From the NCBI GenBank assembly GCA_026367775.1, contig CP111166.1, positions 62,001 to 126,000 on the forward strand: a stretch of DNA of 64,000 bases. The letters are read 5' to 3'. Positions within the stretch are counted from its first letter, which is position 1, and every line of letters begins with the position of its first letter. The stretch comes from Exserohilum rostratum. Lineage: Eukaryota > Ascomycota > Dothideomycetes > Pleosporales > Pleosporaceae. A program made the translations under genes and the position numbers. Shown here one piece after another: positions 25,975 through 36,744 of this stretch. The notes beneath the pieces are model-generated. The model did not search any database. It was given only the letters and a program-made list of their open reading frames with translations, and was not told the origin of the DNA.

Positions 25975-26797
25975 GATTGATAAGTGGTGTGCAGTGTTAT
26001 GTCTCGAATAGAGGCTAAAAGCAGAAGAAGTAGACGTTGCTGAACACTAGCAAAGACTAACAAACACGATGTTTGCTATGCTCCACCAAGTCTCGTGCAG
26101 GCTTGTTGTGTGGATTCAAACTCGGTATTATATCTAAGCCGGACACCGATTCCGCTCGGGCACCGACTGACGAGTGCCACCATGCTAGCGCGTTGCTTTT
26201 GTTCAATTCACCCGCATTTTTCGACAACAGAAATGCTGATGGAAAATAGTGACAGATCTCAGGTCTATTGTTTTGGGAAAAATAGGCACTTAGAGCTCCG
26301 TTCTCTCTTTATATGTGCAATTCATTTTTTCAAGATGCTGTCATTACGCAAAACCTTCTTCAGAAAGTGAGTGCTTAGAAGCAACTTGTTTACCTCATCA
26401 GGGCCATAGTTCTATATCTCATTTGACTCACAGTTAATACAACATGAGATTCCGTAGTGAATCCTAGACAGAAATATACAAAAAAGCCTCCGTCTGGACG
26501 AATTGCGTTTTCCGTAGTCGTTTGGTATGTATGAGGGTAACATGAACTACATTTTAGGCCTCAAAAATGCTTTTATCTGTAAAGCGATTCCTGTTGAGTC
26601 CCTTCTCTCTTTCTTTTTCAGCTATTAGATAGACATTGAATTGCGCTTCACCGGTTATGAATTCACCATGAAAAAATGCAAAATAATGTGATGTTTTCTA
26701 TCTTCCCAACCGAGATCGGTATGAGGAATCCTAAAGAGACCATGGATATGACTTGTACCTTGAGTTTCGACTCAAGCACATAAAAATCGTAGCGTGC
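25975..26797. other. P450-2 promoter and OMT 3' flank, no gene
   Basis: Intergenic. It contains the palindromic sites listed separately at 26139-26166. I see no coding signal or repeat in the remainder. Confidence 0.6.
26139..26166. promoter_or_regulatory. Palindrome pair upstream of P450-2
   Basis: CCGGACACCGA (26139-26149, first base off) and TCGGGCACCGA (26156-26166, exact) lie 165-192 bp upstream of the P450-2 start. Confidence 0.72.
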
Positions 26798-28414
26798 TCA
26801 TGCCGAGACATGTAGACGTACGTCTATAATTTTCGTCACAGCATCTCCATAAATTTGAATGATCTACATGTGTATGAGCAAATAACAACGACATATACAA
26901 GCAACGCAAGGACATAACAAGCTTACCTCGAATCTGGGATCCGCCTCCTTCAGGAGCTTCTCAAATTGTTGCTTCGTTCGCTCCTTGGCAGAAAGAGTTG
27001 TAAGCATGCATATATCCCCGCGCCGCAGCGCGAGTTCCTGATATCTGACCATGTTCTCGCCAATGGCGGGCAACACGCCTTCATTTATTAAAAATGGGGT
27101 GCGAGGCCCTGCCTTCGAAAGAGCTGGTACAAGGGCACGGAGAATTTTGATACAGTCTTCGTCGCTATGGTTATGCAAACTGTGCTTCATGAAGTATATG
27201 TCACCATCCGTTACCGGCTGCTCCTCGAAGATATCATGTTCTTGGAAGACGATTCTGTCTGCAATTTGATTGTTAGGGCCCATGTTTGGAGGAGGAAACA
27301 AGTCCTGAACAACAAACGAAAGATTTTGGAAATGCTGTGAGCAGTTAGTCATTTACACCGAGTAGATGGAAGTGGAGAGAAATCCTAGCTTCCAATGTAC
27401 CTTGGATAGAAAAATGGAGACATGACCTCCTCCACCAGCGATGTCAATGACCTTGGAGCTCCCAAATTCTTCCCAGGGATACGAATCCCTTAAGCTATCG
27501 ATCGATTCATCATCAACTAAAGCCGTCAGTTGGGTCTCATGGGGACAAGTAACTTTGTTGTGGGGGGGAACACTTACATGCAGTAGCCCCTTCCATTGCT
27601 TCCGCAAATCGAGTCGCCTTATGCGGATGTTGCTTGTAATAGTCGTATATAGATACGCCAAACCGACATGAGAAGGGTGTGAGGCTTCCAGTTTGTTCAA
27701 AAGGACTTTTTCGTAGGGCTTCTACCGTGCTGGAAGCAGCTTGGTACATCTCGTCCATCCTGTATAAACGCATCAGGCGCCACCTTCATGCTTTTTATGA
27801 CAACAGGACACTTACTGGATTGCTACTGCTGCTCTAAAAGACTGGTCTGTGGCCAACAAGGCAGAGCTAGGACTGTGAGCAAAGACGCCTTCTCTCACTT
27901 CGTGAAAAACCATCTGCAGTGTGAGCAGGCGCAGAATGCGACCAAGGCGGTCCTCATCCAGCCCAACTAGCTGCGAAAGCTGATCCAATAAGATCTCGCC
28001 GTGCAAAGGGACATGGATGAAGAAGTCAAACTCCAGCGCAACTTGAAAGGCTGCTAGATCGTAGTGGCTTAGCTGCAACTTCTTGAAAATCCCTTTGGGA
28101 CCTAAAACAAGCAGTTGGAGTTTTTCCAAAGTGTCGCTTAGTTGGTTTTGAAGAGACGCAGACGTTCGAGAGTCATATGTAGGTCCTCCGTATCCATGCG
28201 CAGTTAACCCACCTGCAAGTAACTTGGTGAGACTTTGGATCTGCTCTCCGAAACTGAGAATCTCCGATGTAGTTGTCATGGCTATTGGTTGAGATATAAA
28301 CTTCCTTTTTTTAATGAAGGAGTAGTCGTACCTGTTTAGCTGCGAGACCAATGTTTCTAGTGCAGGAGATGTGACTTGGATGCGACCTTTTCTGAGTATC
28401 AGATCTTTAGGCAT
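26798..28414 (-). CDS. SAM-dependent O-methyltransferase, plant-type fold (sterigmatocystin OMT-like)
   Basis: Exons 28414-28332, 28253-27816, 27759-27578, 27516-27401, 27334-26927 and 26863-26798 give 430 residues, normal for fungal OMT2-type enzymes. An N-terminal helical dimerisation and winged-helix region ('HVPLHGEILLDQLSQLVGLDEDRLGRILRLL', interrupted here only by description) precedes the SAM-binding motif 'VIDIAGGGGHVS'. The catalytic region is 'FMKHSLHNHSDED', whose histidines align with the base His of the family. The 78 bp first intron is a multiple of three, so an unspliced 456-residue form or a start at 28279 is also possible. The last 22-codon exon is inferred from splice signals alone. 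Likely role: methylation of a hydroxyl or phenol on the cluster product. It shares a promoter with P450-3. Confidence 0.87.
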
Positions 28415-28480
28415 AGATATGTTAGATCAAACGCTTCTTCATAATAAAAGATGAACGAATAAAATAGTGGCCAGCGTCAT

Positions 28481-28510
28481 TCGGGCTCCGAGTGGAACAT
28501 CGGAGCCCGA
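28481..28510. promoter_or_regulatory. Two palindromes forming a larger perfect inverted repeat, OMT/P450-3 promoter
   Basis: TCGGGCTCCGA (28481-28491) and TCGGAGCCCGA (28500-28510) are each TCGG-N3-CCGA. They are also exact reverse complements of one another across an 8 bp spacer. They sit 67 bp from the OMT start and 138 bp from the P450-3 start. Confidence 0.8.
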
Positions 28511-28647
28511 CGATCTTGGATAGTCTATGAATATCATCAAATTAAAGTAGTTCCCATTAAGAAAATCAAGAAAGACATACTGTGAAAAACTCGAAGGAAT
28601 TCAAGACTAACATAATACATCTCATACTGCTAAATTTGCTTCAAGGC

Positions 28648-30489
28648 ATGTTCAGCCTCAACTTCACTCAAGGCGCAGTTGCCTTTGCAGCGCTATACAT
28701 TTTTTACCTCACAGGACTTGGTATCTGGAGGCTGTACTTCCACCCTTTAGCAAAATTTCCAGGCCCAAAGCTGGCAGCACTCACTCTATGGTACGAGTGC
28801 TATTGGGACGTGATCAAGGTACTGTATTGCTGGTGACTCTTTGAAGCTTACAAGGAGTAAAAGCTTACGTTGATAAACATAGGGAGGCCAGTACTTTGCT
28901 CAGATTGAGAGGCTCCATTCCATTTACGGTTCGTGCCCCCAAGAATGCATTGCAATATATCTCGCGTTGCGCTAATCTTCCGTTAATTTAAAGGCCCTAT
29001 CGTTCGGATCAGCCCAGAAGAGTTGCATGTGAAGGATCCTGAATGGTATAGCGAACTATATCCGGTAGGGAATAGAAAAAGGGACAAATATTCTTGGTTT
29101 TTGTCAGAGGGCACCAATGCGACTAGCTCAGCAACAGTGCGGCACGATGTCCATCGGCAGAGGCGCTCGGCGCTAGCCCCCAGCTTCTCCAGGCAATCTG
29201 TCATGGCTATTGAAGAGTCGCTAATCAGACCAAATATTGCCTCCATGTTGAAGCAGCTGGACCAGTATGCACACTCAGGGACAGTGGTCGTACTTGGGAC
29301 AGTCTTCAGCAGTCTGACGGTTGACACAGTGGTGCAAATGTGGTTTGGAGCAGAGCCCGGACAAACGAGTCGATGGGACTTCTTCCCTAAATGGACCGAG
29401 ACAATCAAACCCCTGCTGACTGGCTCGCATCTACTACGTCATTTTCCTTTTGTAATGTATCTGCTCTATTTTCTGCCTAAGTCGTATTTAGAGAAGATTG
29501 ATGGAATGTCTTTTATCTTCAACTTGCAAACAGTATGTCTACCCCCTGTACTTGCGCTTTCTCTTGAGCTGAAACTATGTACAAACAGGCGTCAGCCGAA
29601 TTAGCCCGTAAAGCGGTAGAATCGACGAGTCCAGCCCGAGCTGAGAAGACTCATGCAGTCATTGATAGGCTGCTGAAAAGCGCCATCCCTCCCAGCGAGC
29701 GATCGTTGGCGAGACTTTCAGATGAAGGCTTCAGCTTTGTCATGGCCAGCACTGAAAGCACGGCTCAAAGTCTCTCTGCTGTATTCTTTCACCTCGCTGA
29801 CAACCCCAATGTGTTAGCCGAGCTTCGCGCTCAGCTGAACCAACTAAGCCCAGAAGAAAACGGAGACGATCTGCTCAGCTGGAGCGCGCTCGAGTCGCTT
29901 CCCTACATGGTGCAGTTCTCTTTAGGAATCTTGAAGATCAGCAACTGACCAAATCCAGAGATATGTTTTTTGTGAATCTATGCGCATAACATCCCCTGTT
30001 ACCGGCCGCCTCGCTCGCGTGGCCCCCAATGAAGTGTTGAAGTATAAGAACTGGCATATTCCACCAGGTTCTGCTGTAAGCATGGATCATTACTTCACTC
30101 ATCTCGATCCTGTCATTTTTCCAGAGCCTAAGAAGTTTGATCCATGCCGTTGGAAGAACTCTGCCGAGAGGGGAGAGTCATACGAACGGTACTTCTTACC
30201 TTTTGGCAGAGGAAGTCGAATGTGCATTGGAATGAAGTAAGAGCCCGTTTATATTACCCCACGATACACATAGCAGTTGGATGGAGACGCTGACTTTCAT
30301 TGAAGCGTGGCAAAAGCTCTCATGTACAGGGTAGTGGCAACAGTAGTTCGGCGTTACGACTTTGAGCTATTTGATACGACAAGGGAAGATGTCGAGATTG
30401 TTCGAGATAATCTGGTTGGCGCAGTGAAGCCAGATTCCAAGGGTGTCAGGGTACAGCTTCGAAGGAGACAAGAGTTCAAAACGGACTAA
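28648..30489 (+). CDS. Cytochrome P450 monooxygenase, trichodiene-oxygenase-like group (cluster P450-3)
   Basis: Six exons (28648-28818, 28883-28928, 28994-29532, 29589-29909, 29959-30236, 30306-30489) give 512 residues. The anchor ('AVAFAALYIFYLTGLGIW') is followed by 'LYFHPLAKFPGP', 'IVRISPEELHV', an I-helix reading 'MASTESTAQ', K-helix E-S-M-R, and haem motif 'FGRGSRMCIGMN' with Cys about 448. The 'IRISPEELH' and 'ESTA' features are shared with CYPs that oxidise sesquiterpenes and other cluster products. The longer open frame upstream begins with GTG, so I use the first in-frame ATG. Substrate unknown. Confidence 0.9.
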
Positions 30490-30964
30490 ACTACGTACCA
30501 GGCAATTCTTTACTCAATTCCGTTTCCGCCTGTCTGTCTTCCACCCTTCGAAGCCATTGGTGCATTTTTCACATGCCATGCCTTACTGTCATAGTAAATC
30601 CAGGAATTTATAATCTTATCATGATGAGGTGGAATGTGTTTTGCTAAAGTCTAGTCACTAAGCAAATCCCCTCGCCATGAATGAGTTAAAAGCTCCACAT
30701 TATATTCTCTGTCTCAATCATCGACAACAGGTACCAATGTGGGGGGTTATTGCCTTCCCACCTCCCGCCGAACTATCCAGAACCTATTTACTTCGCTTGA
30801 GTAGCACAAGCTTAGCTGAGACCCTCCATGATACCAAATTAACACAACACCAGCCATGTACAAGAGCGAATTCGGCTGCCATTCTATCAACAATCCCACA
30901 GTTTGATGATACAACAAGGTAACGTTCTTCGTGTTTCGCAACTTAAACCCCTCCATTATAGAAT
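30490..30964. other. Convergent intergenic region, no gene
   Basis: Lies between the 3' ends of P450-3 and P450-4. Short frames on both strands overlap each other and show no family features. Confidence 0.6.
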
Positions 30965-32772
30965 CTACATATTGCTCAAGTCTATCTCCTCTGACCTCCT
31001 CTTCAACATGACCTTCTGCCTGCCATTGGCTACGTAATCAGCTCCATAGTGAATAGTAGGCAGTCTTCCTTCATCCGTAAACTTCCAATCATACTTCATA
31101 AGGAAGAATGTGACTGCAACCTTTATCTCATTGCTTACAAAGAAGCGCCCTGGACAGGAATGAATTCCATATCCAAAACCAAGGTGTTCCGGGGTGCCTG
31201 TAACAAAAAGCCACTTGTTTCTATCAGTCGAGCGTAGCTTGAGAAAACGGTCAGACTCGAACTTGTCAGGATTTGGGTAAAGAACAGGGTCGTCAAGTCT
31301 ATGCGCAACAGAGGATTTATAGTTTTTAGGGATTGTTGTACCGTCGGAAAGCGTAACGTCCGCCTTAGCTATTCGTGGCATAGTCACTGCATGAATTAGC
31401 TATCGAGCTCCCGGTTGCAAGTAAGAATACTCACTATCAGATTGGGGATGGATACGTTGTGACTCCTTCATTGCACTATCAAGAAGCTCCATGGAAGCTA
31501 AAGAAGTCTTTCTCCAACCATTTGTTGAAAGGGTAGAGATCATTTCTTTTCTGAGCCTGGAGATAGTCTCGGGGTTTTCAATCAAATCACCCATAAACAA
31601 AGTAAGCATCTCAGAAGTAGTGTTGATAGCAGCCATTGAAAGTAACAGCTGAACATCCACAAAGTCTACTTTGACACCTTTTGCCCTCGCTTTATCGTCA
31701 ATCCAGCTGAGCATATCACCTGTCTTCTCAGTTATTTCACCATTTGCTTTCCTTTTGAGGCGGTCTTGGACAAGTGGGCTGATAATGTTGCGCGCTTTGG
31801 CAACCTGTTCCTGGCAAAGTTTTAACTCAGGCATCCGCCAACTAACAAACGGTCGCCAAAATGGATTTGCTGCACGGAGCTTATACACTGCCATGCTAGC
31901 ATTTGTAGTGTAAGACACAGCAATGTCTAGCCATTCGTCATTATCTGCGACTTCTGGGCCGAGGAAGATGCGACTGGAAAGGCGAGCAATGTAACGGTAG
32001 ACAAAAGTCTTCAAATTGATAGGTTTCCAGTCTTTTTGATACGCTTAGTACGTCAATCTTAAATAAACAGAATTTACTTACCCGTGGTATCCCCTATCAT
32101 CTCCATAAGTGCACAGTCTGCCTCCATATTCAAGTCCATTGTAACAGTATCTATCGATGTAAGCTTTATGAATATACTAAACACAGTTCTCGGAACATGC
32201 CTAAAGCACGAGTAAGGTTGCTACGCACTACGTCTTGGACGATGTCGTGGTAGTCTGCGGACTTGATTGGAGTCAATCCTCTGTAGCTGGACATCCAGTC
32301 CTAGTTCAGGGTTTTATTAGTATATTTATGACCAAATTCGAAAAGAGGTAACCTATACTTGTTTCACAGTTCTACCAAAGCTAAGCTCTTTAATGTTGCG
32401 TAATTCATGGGCGTAAGAGTTTGGTAGGAATATTATAGGTCCTGTAGAAGATATCACTCCGATGGCCCCTTGAATCTAAAAAAAGAGACGTAAGTGAATG
32501 CGCTAATCTCTAAGTGGCCCAAGTACCTTCTTCAAGCCTCCGTATAGAAGCTGTTTAGCGTCTGTATTCCATTGCTCTCGAGCCTTTGAAGGATTATGTA
32601 GCGCATCCGTTGTGAGCGCGTACCATGTCACATTAGTAGCAGCCTGTTTAGTAGGAGAGAAAAAACAAAACAGGCCAATTGAGCACCCTAAAATAGCAGT
32701 GAAGATATAAGGAATTGAAAGGTCATGGAAAGGTCGTATCGCAGACTGAACAGCACTCTGTAATGGCTCCAT
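30965..32772 (-). CDS. Cytochrome P450 monooxygenase, CYP68/ent-kaurene-oxidase-like (cluster P450-4)
   Basis: Six exons (32772-32527, 32475-32359, 32300-32201, 32150-32082, 32031-31435, 31386-30965) encode 516 residues. The anchor is 'IPYIFTAILGCSIGLFCFF'. It is followed by 'SSTGPIIFLPNSYAHELRN', I-helix 'AAINTTSEM', K-helix E-S-Q-R, and haem motif 'FGYGIHSCPGRFF' with Cys about 454. The third intron only restores frame as a 50 bp GC-AG intron (AG|GCATGT donor). If that reading is wrong, the gene carries a frameshift. An in-frame ATG at 32820 is an alternative start. It is divergent from the terpene cyclase, sharing one promoter, which makes it the best candidate for the first oxidation of the cyclised terpene. 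Confidence 0.87.
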
Positions 32773-32955
32773 GATTGTTCGAGTCTCGGAGAACCGTATC
32801 TGACAATTTTTCAGATTCATGAGAACCTTTTTATATTCATCAAATGGAGCATCACTTAGAGAAAGCAGTCTGTCAACAGCACCGATATATCCAGCCTCTC
32901 CCCATACCCGGGTGTATAATGCAGCATTACTAGTTCAAACTGAATAGCCACTGAT

Positions 32956-33002
32956 GCGGTTGCCGATGCGGTCACCGATCTGGTCACCGATACGGTTGCC
33001 GA
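32956..33002. promoter_or_regulatory. Four tandem 12 bp units of a degenerate CGG-N3-CCGA site, P450-4/terpene cyclase promoter
   Basis: GCGGTTGCCGA, GCGGTCACCGA, CTGGTCACCGA and ACGGTTGCCGA follow one another at a 12 bp period (32956, 32968, 32980, 32992). Three keep CGG-N3-CCGA. All lack the leading T of the exact motif. The spacing is close to one helical turn. The remaining promoter (32773-33352) shows no gene. Confidence 0.7.
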
Positions 33003-33352
33003 AATGACTGAAGGCTTGATTGGCGGTTTGAAGAGAATTCAAGACTGCGTTCCAGTTGACAATAGTGTCAGCAATACCTACTTTATTACGCTTACTAATC
33101 CCATGTTATACTATTCTCTCGTGTACCGCCCACCCTTTTCTACATATTATTTGCCCTCATATGCAATCCACCTTCCCTCTGGGATTGGTCATTGTTACGA
33201 GCAGGAATGTTTCGGGTTACATCATCAGCATTCTGGTGAATGATCTATAGATAGGAGTCGTTTCCCCACGTTGACCGTCTCTCAGAGACCCCGAACTACT
33301 TCATACAAATTGCCTTCCATTGTCCTAACGATTATCTTGGGACATCCTCAAA

Positions 33353-34514
33353 ATGCCGTATCCACAGTTCTCACCATACAACTTCCAGGCGTTGCCTAAA
33401 GACCTTGAACTCGATCATCAAGCACAGAGAATGAAACTCCTCGCCTCTCTTCGGGGCCAAACCATTCGCATCCCCAATCTTGAACCACTCTTTGCACACT
33501 GGCCAAAGAATACAAACCCCGAAGTTAACGGCTTACGTGCTGATATGCGAGATTGGCTTAATGCGTACGCTCGGTCTTCTCTACAACGCTACCTTTGCTG
33601 ATACAATATGTAGCAACTTTCCTGAGGGGAAGGGCCTCCAGGCTCTCCAAGCATCTGATTTTGGCCTCTTCGGTGCAACCTGGTGGCCAATTACAAGTTT
33701 CGACAAACTGCGGATTGTTACCTATCTTGCTGTGTGGTTATTCACATGGGACGACGAAATTGACGTTGGCGATTCAACAATGTGGGACCAATTTGGCGCA
33801 GCGCAAACATACCGGGAACAGACACTTGCCTACGTGCGGTACGCGCTCGGACTTGATTCTACTTGTCCTGGGATTTCAAATCGCATCATCCTAAACTTTG
33901 GACCCATCGGTGCAGCACTTCGGTCTACTTACACAAAGGAGCAGAACGCAACGGTGTACAAGGAGATTGAATATTTTATAGGAATGTCTGAACAGGAACA
34001 GAGCGTGCGACTTGCTGGGCATATTCCTACCATAAACGAATTCTGGCACTATCGCCTTGGTACCAGCGCTGTGACCGTTTTGGTGGCATTTCTGGAGTTC
34101 AGCTGCGACGACCTCCGACTACCAGCAGAGTTTTGGGTTGATGAGGATGTAAAAAACCTTATCAAATACACAAACACGATCATTTGCGCTGTGAACGATC
34201 TCCTATCGGTCAAAAAGGAGATTAAGCGCGACGCTATTGACTCGCTCGTTCCGCTTATCTACTATCAGATGGGAGACATCCAAAAAGCTGTCAATGAGGT
34301 TATTCAATTTATCGGGAAAGAGGTCGATTTCTTTGATGCAGCATCAGAGAGATTGATTCACCGTTACGAAGAGGGAAATGAAGATACGAAGAGACAGGTT
34401 TACGATTTTACAAATGGGTGTAAGTATTTCTTAACAGGAAATCTTACATGGAGTATGCAGACTGCCCGGTATGGAGTGGAGATGGTGAATAGTGAAATTG
34501 TCACGACATTTTAG
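33353..34514 (+). CDS. Class I terpene cyclase (sesquiterpene synthase type)
   Basis: Two exons (33353-33564, 33614-34514) give 370 residues, right for a fungal single-domain sesquiterpene synthase. The first metal-binding motif is DDEID (residues 117-121). The pyrophosphate-sensing Arg is in 'HYRLGTS' (about R218). The NSE motif is NDLLSVKKE (265-273), and the C-terminal RY pair is in 'ARYG' (about 356-357). All key residues are present, so the enzyme should be active: Mg2+-dependent ionisation and cyclisation of farnesyl diphosphate, in the cytosol. Chain length and skeleton cannot be deduced; sesquiterpene is inferred from size and lack of a prenyltransferase domain. It is the only scaffold-forming enzyme in the cluster besides the DMATS gene next door. 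Confidence 0.93.
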
Positions 34515-34961
34515 GGAGATATATAGGACACAAGAAGATATCTGAGCTTCGGTTTTTGGTTCATCAATGCCACTAGGTGGTTTGATTGGCTAATTACACG
34601 TAAGACAATAGTGTTTCAGTGTTCAGCACCCTAATTTCGAACGTTTTCGTCCATTAACATTCATGTAAAGTATCAAACCTCGATAATTACTTTTCAAGGT
34701 GGCTGCCTACATCCTTCCATCCTGTGTTGTTCTTTTGAAATGTTAAACATTGATATTGTAAAGTAGTTTATATTTCAATATAGCCTTGGTAACACAGTGA
34801 CTAGTAATGAATAGCGTAGTAGTTGAAAAAAATGAATAAAGTTTAGATTATCATAGTCTTACTTTTTTCTTTCAAACATCTATGATTATTGCCTTAAAAA
34901 GTTGACAGGAGGATCTAAGAGATGAGATCTTAAGCTATGAATCGTCCTGTGTAGATAGAAC
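34515..34961. other. Terpene cyclase 3' flank, no gene
   Basis: Moderately AT-rich intergenic sequence with no open frame of note; probably 3' UTR and spacer before the DMATS promoter. Confidence 0.6.
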
Positions 34962-35056
34962 TCGGAGACCGAAAGATACGAAATCTAAATTAAACATTGA
35001 AGTATACAAACTAGGGTTCGGACGCCGAAGCATATAAGCTACAACTCGGATGCCGA
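34962..35056. promoter_or_regulatory. Three exact TCGG-N3-CCGA palindromes upstream of the DMATS gene
   Basis: TCGGAGACCGA (34962-34972), TCGGACGCCGA (35018-35028) and TCGGATGCCGA (35046-35056) lie 103-197 bp upstream of the start. The last extends to a perfect palindrome with 8 bp arms (CAACTCGG / CCGAGTTG). This is the richest array of exact sites in the window. Confidence 0.8.
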
Positions 35057-35158
35057 GTTGAGCACTGCTTAGAGCCTCCTCGCATCATCATTAGTCAGGC
35101 TAAGTATTTAGGTTCGATGGTAGAACATCCCGTTTCATCAATTCTAAGATGTTGAATC

Positions 35159-36595
35159 ATGGCAAACACGAACAGCCGGATTTTGAACTCACAGCCTACA
35201 ACAGTGTGGCAATCACTAGTTGAGAAGTGTCTGCCACCTCAAAGTAGTGATGCAGAGTTTTGGTGGAAGCTTACAGGCTACCAGTTGGCCAAAATGCTTG
35301 ATGCGGCAGAGTATCCTATTAACAGACAATACGAGATACTCTTGTTCCATTTTCATTGGATTGTCAGTATCTCAATTACCCTTTGATACACTATTATTCT
35401 AAATCTAAGCGTAGATACCGCGACTAGGACCAGCACCTGAAGCCGATGGCCGTCCCAAATGGAAGTCCCTTCTGACTCAAGATTGCTCTCCTATAGAATT
35501 TTCATGGCAGTGGAATACAGCAACATCTCCGCCTGAGATTCGTTACTCATGGGAGCCCTTCAATCCAGGGGCTGATTCATGTCTTAACCCTTCAAATCAT
35601 GCACTGTCTCTCGAGTATGTGCGCGACGTTCCCAGAATCGCGCCAGATGCGGACTTTACCTGGTATCGGTACTTTATCAGACTAATCGACAAACAACGCG
35701 ATCGGCCGAGCTCCCATGTTTTCCATGCTGTGGATCATCACCGCTCTAAAAGCCTCAACCTTAAGTCATACTTAGTTTGGCACGAGGGAGGGCAACTAGC
35801 CACACGCAATGAGTGGGATGAAGCTGTCACGAAGCTTGATCCTAACAACGCTAGCTATCATGTCGTAAAGGAATTTCTCGCACGCAACTCAGAGGGTAAG
35901 CTTTTAAGCCCAGTGTATGTATAGCCCTTCATCCTATATCCAGTGTCTATGAAGCGCAAGTGGTGTTAACACGAAATACTCGTTATAGGCTCCTGGGTTG
36001 GGATGATGTAGAACCAAGTCGGTCGCGCTTGAAGTGGTACTTCATGACGAAAAATACAAGTTTCTCCTCAGTGCGCGAGATCATGACCATGGGTGGCCTA
36101 TTTGACATTCCCGAGGATCAACTACAAGACTTGCGCTCGCTTATCACAACTGTCCTCGAGCTACCTCATGACTACCCAGAAGATTACAAGGTCCCTAGCA
36201 CTCCACTGCTCCACGAGAAATGGCCGGGATTTAACCTACCGGAGTGTTTCGCATACTACTTTGACGTCGCGCCCAGAAATAAACCCGACGTGAAGTTTTA
36301 CCTGCCTACCCGGAGATTCGGCGCGGACGACCTTACTATCGCAAGCCGTGTAGTTGAATGGATGAAAGCACGTGGCCGAGAAACCTATTGCGACCGGTAC
36401 TTGAACATGGTGCACGCACTTGCTGAGCATCGGGGTCTAAAGAACGGCAAGGGCTTGCATAGTTACATCAGCTATCAGTTCACTAAGAATAGGGGGGTTC
36501 CAGATGTCAAGTGCTATCTAATCCCTGAAGCCTTTCATCCTGCGCGTTTTCAAGATGTAGAGCGTGATATGTCACCCCTCTGTAGTACTATCTAA
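35159..36595 (+). CDS. DMATS-type aromatic prenyltransferase (ABBA fold)
   Basis: Three exons (35159-35362, 35415-35914, 35989-36595) encode 436 residues, the normal DMATS length. Family features in order: 'WWKLTGYQLAKML' near the N terminus, 'IPRLGPAPEADGRPKW' at the first splice junction, 'EIRYSWEPFNP', 'GWDDVEPSRSRLKWYF', 'PECFAYYFDVAPRNKPDVKFYLP', and C-terminal 'HSYISYQFTKNRGVPDVKCYL'. These enzymes transfer dimethylallyl or longer prenyl groups to indoles, tyrosine or other aromatics without a metal-binding DDxxD motif. No NRPS that would supply an indole or peptide acceptor is in the window, so the acceptor is unknown. It could be a free amino acid, a phenol or an aromatic made elsewhere. 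The first donor is a weak GTCAGT, so that junction is inferred. Confidence 0.92.
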
Positions 36596-36610
36596 GACCT
36601 GGCTAAAGTA

Positions 36611-36640
36611 CCGGAGCCCGATCAAAATATCGGCTTCCGA
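36611..36640. promoter_or_regulatory. Palindrome pair upstream of P450-5
   Basis: CCGGAGCCCGA (36611-36621, first base off) and TCGGCTTCCGA (36630-36640, exact) lie about 105-134 bp upstream of the P450-5 start, in the short gap after the DMATS stop. Confidence 0.72.
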
Positions 36641-36744
36641 TTGAATCCTATATATTATATGTCTTGCTTCAGCCGTACTCCTCTATTCGTGTTTTTCTCA
36701 ATTATTACTTGTTTACTGTCTCTGCTAGGTACATTTCCCTTGCC

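Noticed and set aside
28582..28647. Upstream extension of P450-3 beginning with GTG
   Set aside because: GTG is not a normal eukaryotic start, and the following ATG precedes a typical membrane anchor.
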